A stretch of DNA of 64,000 nucleotides from Nocardioides sp. Kera G14 (GCF_020715565.1 NZ_CP085839.1:930001-994000); one strand, 5' to 3'. Shown: positions 25,021 to 35,108, numbered from the stretch's first letter. The notes: generated by a model from the sequence alone, not told the origin. Made by a program: numbers and translations.

Positions 25021-26337
25021 ATGAGCGACCTCCAGTACGACGAGCCGATCGGACCATCCCTCCCCGCCGGGCCCAGTGGTCCGCCGCCGTCTGCCCGCAC
25101 CGGCCGATCGCGCCGGCTCCGGTGGCGGATCGCCATGGCGGCGACCGCCGCCTTCGCCGTCGGCTGCGGGGTCGCGGGCACCACCACCGCGCTGGTCGAG
25201 CACGCCCAGACCCCGTCGAGCACGTCGGTCGCGTCGAGCGCGACCGCGCCGACGACTGACTCCTCCACGCAGAGCACCGGCTGGTCCGGCTACGGCCAGC
25301 CCGGCTACGGGTACGGCTCCGGCACATACGGCGGCTACGGCTCGTCGGGCACCTATGGGAGCTACGGCGGCTTCGGCGCCTCGGGGAGTGGCCAGAGCGG
25401 TCAGAGCACGGACCCCGGCACCGGGGCCACGGCCGACACCACCAGCGACGCGACCTCGGCCCAGTCGACCGGCCTGGTCGAGATCACCTCCACGCTGTCG
25501 AACGGCACAGCCGCCGGCACCGGGATGATACTCACTTCCAGCGGCGTCGTGGTCACCAACCACCACGTGGTGGAGGGCGCGACGTCGGTCAAGGTCACGG
25601 TCGTCTCGACCGGGAAGACCTACACGGCGACGTACGTCGGTGGCAACGCCACCACCGACGTGGCGGTCCTGAAACTCAAGGACGCCAGCGGCCTGACGCC
25701 GGTCGACCTCTCCGACCAGGCTGCCCAGACCGGTGACACGATCACGTCGGTCGGTGACGCGAACGGTGACGGCGGGTCGCTCACCGCCTCCCCGGGCACC
25801 GTGGCTGCGCTCGACCAGGACATCACCGTGCAGGACGACGACGGCGGGTCGAGCAACCTCTCCGACCTGATCGAGCTCAACGCCTACATCGTCCCCGGTG
25901 ACTCCGGCGGTGCGGTCCTCGACTCCGACGGCGATGTCGTCGGGATGAACGTCGCCGCCTCCAGCGGCGGCACCACCGTCGAGGGCTACGCCATCCCCAT
26001 CGCGACCGTGGAGACCCTCGTCGACGAGATCCTCGACGGCTCCACCGCGGCGGGCATCACCTACGGCTACCCCGGCTACCTCGGTGTCGGCCTGGACGAG
26101 ACCTCGTCGACGGCCGTCGTCGCCGAGGTCGCCGACGGCGAGGCTGCTGACCGTGCGGGCCTCGAGGTGGGCGACACGATCACCTCCTTCGACGGCCACG
26201 CCGTGACGTCGGCCAGCGCGCTGCACGACCTCGTCGCGGCCACGGCTCCCGGCGATCGCGTGAAGGTCGCGTGGACCGACGCCGATGGCGCGAGCCACAG
26301 CGCGACGGTGACGCTCGGTACGGGTCCCATTGCGTGA
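25021..26337 (+). CDS. HtrA/DegP-like trypsin-fold protease with PDZ domain
   Basis: 438 residues. Short cytosolic tail, one membrane anchor (about 35-58), a Gly/Tyr/Ser-rich linker (YGQPGYGYGSGTYGGYGSSG, about 91-110), then a chymotrypsin-like domain with His182 (TNHHVV), Asp213 (TTDVAVL) and Ser295 (PGDSGGAV), and a C-terminal PDZ domain (about 345-430). The protease faces outside. HtrA proteins degrade or refold damaged envelope proteins. The low-complexity linker is longer than usual. ATG 25021 gives the expected tail-anchor topology. Confidence 0.92.
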   Translation: MSDLQYDEPIGPSLPAGPSGPPPSARTGRSRRLRWRIAMAATAAFAVGCGVAGTTTALVEHAQTPSSTSVASSATAPTTDSSTQSTGWSGYGQPGYGYGSGTYGGYGSSGTYGSYGGFGASGSGQSGQSTDPGTGATADTTSDATSAQSTGLVEITSTLSNGTAAGTGMILTSSGVVVTNHHVVEGATSVKVTVVSTGKTYTATYVGGNATTDVAVLKLKDASGLTPVDLSDQAAQTGDTITSVGDANGDGGSLTASPGTVAALDQDITVQDDDGGSSNLSDLIELNAYIVPGDSGGAVLDSDGDVVGMNVAASSGGTTVEGYAIPIATVETLVDEILDGSTAAGITYGYPGYLGVGLDETSSTAVVAEVADGEAADRAGLEVGDTITSFDGHAVTSASALHDLVAATAPGDRVKVAWTDADGASHSATVTLGTGPIA

Positions 26338-26345
26338 GCGCGCCC

Positions 26346-26383
26346 TATGACAGCGGTCACATTGGATCGTTAAACTGCCGGTC
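26346..26383 (+). promoter_or_regulatory. GH1 promoter with CRP-like operator
   Basis: TATGA (26346-26350), six bases, TCACA (26357-26361) resembles the CRP/GlxR site. It overlaps a -35-like ATGACA (26347-26352), 18 bases before TAAACT (26371-26376), which is seven bases before the ATG, so the transcript is probably leaderless. Binding here would block or modulate polymerase, fitting carbon-source control. Confidence 0.55.
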
Positions 26384-27766
26384 ATGACTCGCTTCCTGCC
26401 TGACGGTGACCGTCTGCACTTCGGAGCCGCCACGGCGTCGTACCAGATCGAGGGCGCGACCACGATCCGCGGTCGCGGGCCCTCGATCTGGGACACCTTC
26501 GCGGCGAAGCCGGGTGCCGTGAAGGACGGCAAGGACGGCAAGGACGCGCCCGACTCCTACTTCCGCTACACCGAGGACGCCGACCTGCTCCGCGACCTCG
26601 GCGCCGAGTATTACCGGTTCTCCGTGGCGTGGCCGCGGATCATCCCCGCCGGCACCGGCGACGTCGAGCCCCGCGGGCTCGACTACTACGACCGCGTCGT
26701 CGACGCACTGCTGGAGCGCGGCGTGACGCCGACCGGCACCTTCTACCACTGGGACCTGCCCCAGGCGCTGGAGGACAAGGGCGGCTGGCTCAACCGGGAC
26801 ACCGCCTACGCATTCGCCGACTACGCCATGGTCGTCCACGACCGCCTCGGGGACCGGGTCAAGGTGTGGGCGACCCACAACGAGCCGTGGTGTGCCACGT
26901 ACCTCGGCTACGCCGCCGGCGTGCACGCGCCGGGCCTGAAGCTCGGGGGAGAGGCGCACCGCGTCGCCCATCACCTCAACCTCGGCCACGGCGTCGCGGC
27001 GCAGCGCCTGCACGCGGCCGGCTGCGAGGACGTCGGCATCGTGCACAACCTCGCCCCGATCTGGCCCGAGGAGGACTGCTCGCCGGAGGCGGCCGACGGC
27101 ATCGACGCGATCCGCAACCGGGTCTGGCTCGACCCGCTCATCGACGGTGCGTACGACGACGGCCTACTCCGTGTCGCCCCCGAGCTGGCCGATCCCGAGC
27201 TCGTCCAGGAGGGCGACCTCGAGCTGATCAAGGGCTCCGCCGACTGGCTCGGCATCAACTACTACACGCCGGTCCGTCCCGGCCCGACGGCGCCGCCGGC
27301 GCCGGGCCAGGCGGTCCATCCCGAGACCGAGGGGTACCCCGGCGCCGAGCCGGTGACCTTCGTCGTCCGCGACCCGCGCACCGACATCGGGTGGGAGGTC
27401 GAGCCCCGCGGTCTCGAGGAGCTCCTCATCGAGACGCACAAGCGGACTGGCCTGCCCCTCATGGTCACCGAGAACGGCGCCGCGTACGACGACCACGACC
27501 GCATCGAGCGCGACGGGGTCAGCATCGTCGACGACCAGGACCGGATCGCCTACCTGGACGCGCACATCGAGGCGACCCGTCGCGCGCGGGAGGCCGGGGC
27601 CGACGTACGGGCCTATATCTGCTGGACGCTGCTGGACAACTTCGAATGGGCGGAGGGTTACACGAAGTACTTCGGCATCGTCGGGATCGACCCGCTCACC
27701 AAGGACCGGATCCCCAAGGCGTCGTACTACTGGCTGCAATCGCAGTTGAAGGACTCAGCCAGTTGA
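26384..27766 (+). CDS. beta-glucosidase, GH1 family
   Basis: 460 residues, standard for bacterial GH1. N-terminal signature FGAATASYQIEGA, acid/base Glu167 in THNEPW, nucleophile Glu363 in VTENGAAY, and the C-terminal DNFEWAEGY substrate loop. No signal peptide, so it acts on sugars after uptake. It faces a sugar ABC operon tail-to-tail and shares a CRP-like operator type with it; cellobiose or a related beta-glucoside is the natural guess. The KDGKDGKDAPDSY insert near residue 50 is a short repeat. Confidence 0.94.
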   Translation: MTRFLPDGDRLHFGAATASYQIEGATTIRGRGPSIWDTFAAKPGAVKDGKDGKDAPDSYFRYTEDADLLRDLGAEYYRFSVAWPRIIPAGTGDVEPRGLDYYDRVVDALLERGVTPTGTFYHWDLPQALEDKGGWLNRDTAYAFADYAMVVHDRLGDRVKVWATHNEPWCATYLGYAAGVHAPGLKLGGEAHRVAHHLNLGHGVAAQRLHAAGCEDVGIVHNLAPIWPEEDCSPEAADGIDAIRNRVWLDPLIDGAYDDGLLRVAPELADPELVQEGDLELIKGSADWLGINYYTPVRPGPTAPPAPGQAVHPETEGYPGAEPVTFVVRDPRTDIGWEVEPRGLEELLIETHKRTGLPLMVTENGAAYDDHDRIERDGVSIVDDQDRIAYLDAHIEATRRAREAGADVRAYICWTLLDNFEWAEGYTKYFGIVGIDPLTKDRIPKASYYWLQSQLKDSAS

Positions 27767-27783
27767 AGGGCTGATCAGCCCTT
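27766..27783. terminator. bidirectional terminator between GH1 and permease genes
   Basis: AAGGGCTGATCAGCCCTT is a perfect 18-base palindrome that overlaps the end of the GH1 gene and the stop of the convergent permease gene. Position and symmetry fit shared termination, although T-runs are lacking. Confidence 0.55.
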
Positions 27784-28698
27784 GACGGAGCCCGCCAGCA
27801 GGCCGCGGACGAAGAACCGCTGCAGGGCGAGGAAGACGACCAGCGGGATGATCAGCGAGACGAACGCGCCAGCGGAGAGAAGGTGCCACGCGGAGCCGCG
27901 GGTGCCCGCGAGGGCGGCGAGCTGGGCGTTGATCGGGTAGATCTGGTAGCCGCCGAAGACCAGCGAGACGAGCAGGTCGTTCCACACCCAGAGGAACTGC
28001 AGGATGCCGAAGGCGGCGATGGCCGGCGTCATCAGCGGCAGGATCAGGCGCAGGAAGATCTGCGGGTGGGTGGCGCCGTCGATCCGGGCGGACTCGATCA
28101 GCTCGCCGGGGATCTCGCGCATGAAGTTGTGCAGCAGGAAGATCGCCAGGGGCAGGGCGAACATCGTGTGGGAGAGCCACAGCGAGTAGAAGCCGCCGGC
28201 GGGTGCGTCCTGGCCCTGGAGGCCGAGGTTGCCGTAGAGCTTGAGCAGCGGCACGAGGGTGACCTGCAGCGGGACGATCTGGAGGGCGAAGATCGCGACG
28301 AAGAGGATGTTCTTGCCCTTGAAGTCCATCCACGCGAAGGCGTAGGCGGCCATGGTGGCAAGGAAGATCGGGATGATGACGGCCGGGAGCGTGATCGCGA
28401 TCGAGTTGATCACGAACGGACCGAGCGAGGCGTCACCGGAGCCGCTGAGGACGGACTTGTAGTTGTCGAGGGTCAGGTGCGGCGAGCTGAAGAAGTGCCA
28501 CCACCCGGTGCTCTTCACCTCGTTCTCGGGGCGGAAGCTGGAGATCAGCAGGCCCGCGGTGGGGATGGTCCAGAAGACCGCGATGACGAACGCCGCAAGG
28601 GAGGCCCACGGGTTGGAGAGCGCCTTGCGGGCGGCTGCGCCGGCCTTGGGGGTCGGCTCGGGCGCGACGACGGCCTGGGTGAGTGGGGTGCTGGTCAT
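27775..28698 (-). CDS. carbohydrate ABC permease, MalG/ThuG type
   Basis: 307 residues, about six helices after a hydrophilic N-terminus. The EAA loop is ESARIDGATHPQIFLRLILP (about 208-227). Start ATG 28698 overlaps the stop of the partner permease (ATGA). Last gene of the binding protein-permease-permease operon, converging on the GH1 gene with eight bases between coding ends. The C-terminal FVRGLLAGSVKG is the usual end of this family. Confidence 0.92.
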   Translation of the reverse strand: MTSTPLTQAVVAPEPTPKAGAAARKALSNPWASLAAFVIAVFWTIPTAGLLISSFRPENEVKSTGWWHFFSSPHLTLDNYKSVLSGSGDASLGPFVINSIAITLPAVIIPIFLATMAAYAFAWMDFKGKNILFVAIFALQIVPLQVTLVPLLKLYGNLGLQGQDAPAGGFYSLWLSHTMFALPLAIFLLHNFMREIPGELIESARIDGATHPQIFLRLILPLMTPAIAAFGILQFLWVWNDLLVSLVFGGYQIYPINAQLAALAGTRGSAWHLLSAGAFVSLIIPLVVFLALQRFFVRGLLAGSVKG

Positions 28699-29639
28699 CG
28701 GGTCTCCACCTGACGCATCTGGCGAATGTTGTAGATCACGACCGGGAGGACCAGGACGAAGATCAGGACGGCGAGCGCGGAGCCCAGGCCCCAGTTGGCG
28801 GACTGGAAGCTCTGCCGGTAGTACTCGTAGGAGAGCACGCTGGTCTTGTAGTTGCCGCCGGTGGTCTGGCGGACGACGTCGAAGGCCTTGAGCGTGGTGA
28901 TGGTGATCGTGGTGAGCACGACGACGATGGTCGGCCGGATGCTCGGCACGGTGATGTAGCGGAACATCTTGAAGCCGCCCACGCCGTCGAGGCGGGCGGC
29001 CTCGACGATGTCGGACGGGATCGCCTTGATGCTGGCCGCGAGGACGGTCATGGCGAAGCCCGCCTGGACCCAGATCAGGATCACGATCATGAAGAAGGTG
29101 TTCCACGGATCGTTGATCAGCCAGTGGTGGCGGCCGAGGCCGAGGGCGTCGGTGGTCGCGTTGAGGATGCCGATCTTGTCGTCGTAGACGAACTTCCAGA
29201 TCAGCGAGGCGCCGACGAGCGAGATCGCCATCGGCAGGAAGATCACGGCCTTGGCCGTCTTCTCGAAGCGCGCGTGGTCGACGAGCACGGCGTAGACCAG
29301 CCCGATGAGCGTGGCGACGATCGGTGTCACCACCACCCAGATGGCGGTGTTGAGCAGGACGCGCAGCAGGTCCGCGTCGGTGAAGATCGTCTTGTAGTTG
29401 TCGATCCCGACGAAGTTCTGGCTGTAACGGTCCTTGAAGGAGAGGTAGATCGAGTTCAGCGCCGGATAGAGCAGCCCGACACCGATGAGGAGGGACGCCG
29501 GCAGCACGAAGGCCAACGACTGGATGATCTCCCCGACCCGCGAATGGAGTCGGGAGGTCGCCGCGAGGATCACTGCCATCACCGCGAAGAAGATGGCGAT
29601 GATGATCAGCGCCTGGAGCAGCTTGTCTGCTGTGGACAC
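28695..29639 (-). CDS. carbohydrate ABC permease, MalF/ThuF type
   Basis: 314 residues, GTG start at 29639. Multiple membrane helices and the EAA-type loop EAARLDGVGGFKMFRYITVP. The first 20 residues hold an extra hydrophobic helix (LLQALIIIAIFFAVMAVILA). It forms the importer channel with the following permease (four-base overlap) and the binding protein upstream (53-base gap). Confidence 0.92.
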   Translation of the reverse strand: MSTADKLLQALIIIAIFFAVMAVILAATSRLHSRVGEIIQSLAFVLPASLLIGVGLLYPALNSIYLSFKDRYSQNFVGIDNYKTIFTDADLLRVLLNTAIWVVVTPIVATLIGLVYAVLVDHARFEKTAKAVIFLPMAISLVGASLIWKFVYDDKIGILNATTDALGLGRHHWLINDPWNTFFMIVILIWVQAGFAMTVLAASIKAIPSDIVEAARLDGVGGFKMFRYITVPSIRPTIVVVLTTITITTLKAFDVVRQTTGGNYKTSVLSYEYYRQSFQSANWGLGSALAVLIFVLVLPVVIYNIRQMRQVETR

Positions 29640-29692
29640 GGGACCTCCCGACTCGAATTCGTCGAACTCTGGATCAGATCACACGGCCCGGA

Positions 29693-31069
29693 TCAGGACG
29701 TGGGCCACGACTTCTCGATCTCGTCGAGCGTCTTCTGGGTGTCCTGACCGGTGATCCAGTTGACCATCTGCTTCCAGAACGAACCGGAGCCGACGTCGCC
29801 GGGCATCAGGTCCGAGGCGTCGAAGCGGAAGACCGCGTTCGGGTCCTGCAGGATCTGGGCCGAGAGCTTGTCGATCGGGCTTGTCAGGTTGTTGGGGTCG
29901 AGGCCCTTGTTGGCACTGACCCAGCCGCCGTCGGGAGTGGCCTTGGCCTTCTCGTTGGCCCACGTGTCGGTCGACAGGTAGGTCTGGAACGCCTGGGTCT
30001 CCGGCTTGTCGTTGAACGCGGCGACGAACTCGCCACCGCCCTCGACGGGCTTGGTGCTGGCGTCGGCGGACGGCTCGTAGAAGGCGAAGACGTCGCCGTT
30101 CTCGGACACGTCGGTGCCCTTCGGCCAGTTGGCGGCGTAGAACGAGGCCATCTGGTGGAGCGCGCACTTGCCCGTGGTGATCGGGATGCCGCCGTCCTGG
30201 AACGCGGTCGAGGCGATCGACTTCACGTCACCGATGCCACCGTTGACGTACTTCGGGTTCTTGAGGATCGCGCCGACCTTGTCGAGCGCGGTGACGATCT
30301 GGGGGTCGTTGAACGGGATCTTGTGGCTGATCCAGTCGTCATAGACGTCGGCACCCGCGGTGCGGAGGACGGATTCCTCGAGCCAGTCCGTGCCGGGCCA
30401 GCCCGTCGCCTCGCCGGACTCGAAGCCCGCGCACCACGGCTTGATGCCGCTGGCCGCGATCTGGTCGGTGAGCTTCATCATGTCGTCCCACGTGGTGGGG
30501 ACGGTCCAGCCCTTCTCCTTGAACATCTTCGGGCTGTACCAGACGAACGACTTCACGTTGGCGCCGAGCGGGGCGGCGTAGAACTTGCCGTTGACCGAGC
30601 CGTAGTTCTTCCAGTCCTCGCCCCAGAACTTGTCGACGTTGTCGGCGACGCTCGAGGGCGCCTCCTCCACCGCGCCGGTCTGGACGAGGGTGTTGAGCAG
30701 ACCCGGCTGGGGGACGTAGGCGATGTCGGGGGCGTTGCCGCCGCGCGCCCGCACGACGACCTGGGCCTCGAAGTCCTTGGAGCCCTCGTACTCGACCTTG
30801 GCGCCGGTGCAGGTGGTGAAGAGCTTGTAGGAGTCCTTCTGGGACTGGTCCTCGGGAGCCACGATGCCGGTGTAGACGTGGACCGTCTTGCCGGAGAGGT
30901 CGCCGTAGGAGTCGAGTCCGAGCGGCGTGCACTCGGACTTGCCCTTACCGGGCGAGGTTCCACCGGCGGAGTCGCCGCCGTCGCTGCCACACGCGCTGAG
31001 TACAAGTGCTGAACTCACCACTGCAGCGCCGAGCGCAAGCCCGCGTCGAAGTGCCTGTGGGTTGGTCAT
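29693..31069 (-). CDS. extracellular sugar-binding lipoprotein of ABC importer
   Basis: 458 residues with lipobox LSAC (Cys27), then a Gly/Ser-rich tether. The mature protein has family 1 solute-binding features: YEGSKDFEAQVVVRARGGNA followed by PDIAYVPQPG, and PKMFKEKGWTVPTTWDDMMK in the hinge region. Size fits AglE/CUT1 binding proteins for alpha- or beta-linked oligosaccharides. Good ribosome site (GAGGAGGGATCACCCAG before ATG). First gene of the operon, divergent from the dedicated ATPase; the CRP-like site at 31123 lies between. Confidence 0.9.
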   Translation of the reverse strand: MTNPQALRRGLALGAAVVSSALVLSACGSDGGDSAGGTSPGKGKSECTPLGLDSYGDLSGKTVHVYTGIVAPEDQSQKDSYKLFTTCTGAKVEYEGSKDFEAQVVVRARGGNAPDIAYVPQPGLLNTLVQTGAVEEAPSSVADNVDKFWGEDWKNYGSVNGKFYAAPLGANVKSFVWYSPKMFKEKGWTVPTTWDDMMKLTDQIAASGIKPWCAGFESGEATGWPGTDWLEESVLRTAGADVYDDWISHKIPFNDPQIVTALDKVGAILKNPKYVNGGIGDVKSIASTAFQDGGIPITTGKCALHQMASFYAANWPKGTDVSENGDVFAFYEPSADASTKPVEGGGEFVAAFNDKPETQAFQTYLSTDTWANEKAKATPDGGWVSANKGLDPNNLTSPIDKLSAQILQDPNAVFRFDASDLMPGDVGSGSFWKQMVNWITGQDTQKTLDEIEKSWPTS

Positions 31070-31105
31070 CTGGGTGATCCCTCCTCGTTGTGGGATTCGT
31101 TGTGA

Positions 31106-31138
31106 TCACGACGTGAACGTTTCGTGACACGGGTCACA
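31106..31138. promoter_or_regulatory. operator cluster between sugar-binding protein and ATPase genes
   Basis: Two overlapping inverted repeats. TCACGA (31106-31111) and TCGTGA (31122-31127) are mirrored around a 10-base spacer. CGTGA (31123-31127), six bases, TCACA (31134-31138) is a CRP/GlxR-like site, one base off consensus. Both could act on either divergent promoter; a sugar-specific LacI-type repressor is also possible but no gene for one is nearby. Confidence 0.5.
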
Positions 31139-31251
31139 GTAGGGCCGTAAGGTGCGGATCGTCCACCGTCGACACGCGGGGACAGGCGTCACCTCACATC
31201 ACTTCACTACGGATCGTCCGGCACGTACCTGCCGGTGAAGGAGTTCGTCCC

Positions 31252-32319
<1,068 letters not shown>

Positions 32320-32333
32320 CGGCGTCACGACTC

Positions 32334-33533
32334 ATGGGTGAGTACCGCCTCACCTTCTCGGGAGTGTCGACCGCGCTGCTCGACCTGCCCTTCAGCACAC
32401 CGCTGGAGGAGTGGGACGTGCCGGCGCTGGTCGACCTCCCGCGAGGCATCTCGCGGCATGTGGTGCGCTTCGTGCGCGCCGGCCGCGAGGTCTTCGCGCT
32501 CAAGGAGGCGACCGACCGCTTCGTGACCTCGGAGTTCCGGCTCCTCCACCTGCTGGAGGAGAAGGGCGTTCCGGCCGTCGAGGCGTTCGGCACCGTCACC
32601 GGTCGTCGTGACGAGGCCGGCGAGGAGTTGGGTGGTCTCCTGATCACCCGGCACCTCGCCTATTCGGTGCCCTACCGCACGCTCTTCCTCGAGCCGCGCG
32701 GCGTCGAGGTGCGCGCGCGTCTGATCGACGCGCTCGCGGTGCTCTTCGTCCGGCTGCACCTGGCCGGCTTCTTCTGGGGTGACTGCTCGCTGTCCAACAC
32801 CCTCTTCCGGCGCGACGCCGGGGCGCTGTCGGCCTACCTGGTCGATGCGGAGACCGGCGAGACGCATGCGGCGCTCACGGAAGGCCAGCGGGACTGGGAC
32901 ATCGAGGTCGCGACCGGCAACATCCTGGGTGAGCTCTTCGACGTGCAGGCGAGCGGCGTGTCGACCGGCAGCCTGGACCCGGTCGCGATCGCGGAGCAGT
33001 TGCGGCCGGCGTACGAGAGCCTGTGGTGGGAGATCACCAGCCCGGAGGTGATCCCGCGCGACGAGAGCTTCCGGATCGACCAGCGCGTACGTCGCCTCAA
33101 CCAGCTCGGCTTCGACATCGAGCAGATGGAGATCACGCCCATGGAGGGCGGGTCATTACTGCGCTACCAGCCGCAGGTCTTCGAGCCGGGGCACCATGTG
33201 CGGCGGCTCTTCCAGCTCACCGGGCTCGACGTGCAGGAGAACCAGGCGCGCACGCTGCTGGCGGAGCTCGCGCGGTTCAAGGCCCGCTGGGAGGCCGGTG
33301 TCGGTCATCCGGTCGCCGAGGACGAGGCGGCGCGCGAGTGGCTCGACGACAAGTACTACGGGACGCTGCGGCTCGTGCCCGACGAGTTCCGCAACGGGGC
33401 GCTCCCCGACGCCGAGCTCTTCTTCGAGATCAGCCAGCACCGCTGGTTCCTCAGTGAGGCGCGCGGTGAGGACGTCGGGCGCGAGGAAGCGGTCAGGAGC
33501 TACGTGAAGACCGTTCTGGACTTCAACCCCTGA
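32334..33533 (+). CDS. DUF4032 protein with lipopolysaccharide-kinase-like N-terminal domain
   Basis: 399 residues from ATG 32334. The N-terminal half has a kinase-like pattern: VFALKEATDRFVTSEFRLL (Lys and Glu positions), FFWGDCSLSNTLF (catalytic-loop-like D...N) and YLVDAETGE (metal-binding Asp position). The C-terminal half (about 220-385) matches DUF4032 as I recall it. Activity is untested; a small-molecule or surface-sugar kinase is possible. It starts 14 bases after the ATPase stop, so it may be co-transcribed. A 15-bp hairpin begins at its stop codon. Confidence 0.72.
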   Translation: MGEYRLTFSGVSTALLDLPFSTPLEEWDVPALVDLPRGISRHVVRFVRAGREVFALKEATDRFVTSEFRLLHLLEEKGVPAVEAFGTVTGRRDEAGEELGGLLITRHLAYSVPYRTLFLEPRGVEVRARLIDALAVLFVRLHLAGFFWGDCSLSNTLFRRDAGALSAYLVDAETGETHAALTEGQRDWDIEVATGNILGELFDVQASGVSTGSLDPVAIAEQLRPAYESLWWEITSPEVIPRDESFRIDQRVRRLNQLGFDIEQMEITPMEGGSLLRYQPQVFEPGHHVRRLFQLTGLDVQENQARTLLAELARFKARWEAGVGHPVAEDEAAREWLDDKYYGTLRLVPDEFRNGALPDAELFFEISQHRWFLSEARGEDVGREEAVRSYVKTVLDFNP

Positions 33534-33563
33534 TGGCCGCGCACCATGGGTGCGCGGCCATCA
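33531..33563. terminator. 15-bp hairpin starting at the DUF4032 stop codon
   Basis: TGATGGCCGCGCACC (33531-33545) is perfectly complementary to GGTGCGCGGCCATCA (33549-33563) with a three-base loop. The stop codon TGA is the first three bases of the stem. It also lies just past the end of the convergent small gene, so it can stop transcription from both sides. Confidence 0.65.
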
Positions 33564-33585
33564 GGACTGACAGGGTCAGCGAGGC

Positions 33586-33846
33586 TCAGGGGCGGATGGT
33601 GTCCGCGGCCTTGTGCGCGAACTCCTCGACCTTCTCCGCCACCTTGTCGGCGACGGGAGCGGCGGCCTCGGCAGCCTTGGAGGCGACATCGGCCGCCTTC
33701 TCGGAGGCCTTGTGGCTGGCGGCCTGCGTCGCGGTGGCGGCCGAGCCGGCGAAGGCGACGGCCTCCTTGCGCGAAGTCAGACCCAGCTTGCGGGCGACAA
33801 CATAGGCGGCGGCGCCGCCGAGCAGGATGACAACAAGTGATCGCAT
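33586..33846 (-). CDS. small Ala-rich membrane-anchored protein
   Basis: 86 residues. One N-terminal hydrophobic helix (LVVILLGGAAAYVVARKL) followed by a long alanine-rich amphipathic helix with AADVASKAAEAA and VADKVAEKVEEFAHKAAD repeats, reminiscent of LEA/YtxH-like stress proteins. No specific family can be assigned. Similar in plan to the protein at 62566-62841. Probably membrane-associated and helical. Confidence 0.6.
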   Translation of the reverse strand: MRSLVVILLGGAAAYVVARKLGLTSRKEAVAFAGSAATATQAASHKASEKAADVASKAAEAAAPVADKVAEKVEEFAHKAADTIRP

Positions 33847-33884
33847 GCAAGGGGTGTGCCCTAACGCTGCGGTCTTATGCGAAA

Positions 33885-35081
33885 TCAGTCCAATGGCTCC
33901 GGAATCGGCTGCTTGGGCAGCTTCTTCACCCGCGGCCGACGCTTGGGGCGCTCGGGAATCATCGAGCGCATCTCCTCCAGCTTGCCCCAGCAGAGCAGCC
34001 GGTCCTCGGCCTGGAGGATGTGGCGGGCGTTGGGGTTCGGGATCACGAGACTCCCGCGGTGGAGCGTGAGCACGCTGATGTCGCGGTCACGCAGACCCGA
34101 CTCGCCCAGCGACTTGCCCACGATGTCGGCGTCACCGTGCACGACGAGTTCGGCGACGCCGTACCCCGTGGAGACGGCGAGCCGCTCACGGACGTCGATC
34201 TGGGGGAAGTTCACCTGATTGGCGATGTAGTCGATGATCGCTCCGGCGACGTCGAGCTTGGTGGCCTCCTCGATGCCCTGCAGGCCGGGGGAGGAGTTGA
34301 CCTCCATGACGAGCGGTCCCTCGTCGCTCTCGAGCATGTCGACGCCGGCCACCTTCAGGCCCATGATCTGGGCCGCGCGCACGGCGGTCTGCTCGTACTC
34401 CTCGGTGATCTCGATCCGCTCGACCGAGCCGCCGCGGTGGACGTTGGAGCGGAACTCGTCGCCCTGCGCGCTGCGCCGCATCGCGGCGACGACGCGGTCA
34501 CCGACGACGAGGGCGCGGATGTCGCGACCCTTGGACTCCTTGATGAACTTCTGGATCAGGACGTTCTGGCGGGTGGACTGGAGGGTCTCGATGATCGCCT
34601 CGGCGACCTTCTTGTCCGGCGCGAGGATGACGCCGATGCCCTGCGTGCCCTCGAGCAGCTTGATCACGACCGGCGCGCCACCGACGCGCTCGATCGCGGG
34701 GATCACGTCGGCGCGGCCCTGCACGAAGGCGGTCGGCGGCATCGCGACATCGTGGCGCGACAGGATCTGGTTGGCGCGCAGCTTGTCGCGGCTGTTGGCG
34801 ATGCCAGCTGCGGTGTTGGGCGTGTAGACGTCCATCTGCTCGAACTGCCGGACGACGGCGGTGCCGTAGTAGGTGATCGAGTTGCCGATGCGCGGCAGGA
34901 TCGCGTCGTAGTCGCTCAGTCGTCGGCCGCGGAACTGCAGGTCGGGCTCGTCTCCGGAGAGGTCGATCGCGAAGCGCAGTGTGTTGAGCACCTTGACCTC
35001 GTGACCGCGGTCGACGGCAGCGGCACGGAGCCGTTGGGTGCTGTAGGCACGAGGCGCGCGCGAGAGGATCGCGATCTTCAC
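33885..35081 (-). CDS. rimK: RimK-type ATP-grasp ligase with C-terminal TrkA-C/RCK-C-like domain
   Basis: 398 residues. The first 300 align closely with E. coli RimK as I remember it: MKIAILSRAPRAYSTQRLRA, PRIGNSITYYGTAVVRQFE, GAPVVIKLLEGTQGIGV, DFRSN-like DEFRSNVHRGG and VMEVNSSPGLQGIE. RimK adds glutamates to the C-terminus of ribosomal protein S6. Residues about 300-370 (LVVHGDADIVGKSLGESGLR, RDRDISVLTLHRGS, EDRLLCWG) form an extra RCK-C-like module, usually a ligand-sensing domain of K+ channels. Divergent from the RimB-like gene by 27 bases. Confidence 0.88.
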   Translation of the reverse strand: MKIAILSRAPRAYSTQRLRAAAVDRGHEVKVLNTLRFAIDLSGDEPDLQFRGRRLSDYDAILPRIGNSITYYGTAVVRQFEQMDVYTPNTAAGIANSRDKLRANQILSRHDVAMPPTAFVQGRADVIPAIERVGGAPVVIKLLEGTQGIGVILAPDKKVAEAIIETLQSTRQNVLIQKFIKESKGRDIRALVVGDRVVAAMRRSAQGDEFRSNVHRGGSVERIEITEEYEQTAVRAAQIMGLKVAGVDMLESDEGPLVMEVNSSPGLQGIEEATKLDVAGAIIDYIANQVNFPQIDVRERLAVSTGYGVAELVVHGDADIVGKSLGESGLRDRDISVLTLHRGSLVIPNPNARHILQAEDRLLCWGKLEEMRSMIPERPKRRPRVKKLPKQPIPEPLD

Positions 35082-35108
35082 GTAGGACTTCCTGCTTGGA
35101 TAGACGGC

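Noticed and set aside
33837..35100. Long plus-strand extension of the RimB-like frame
   Set aside because: It runs antisense to rimK. The protease homology begins only at GTG 35109.
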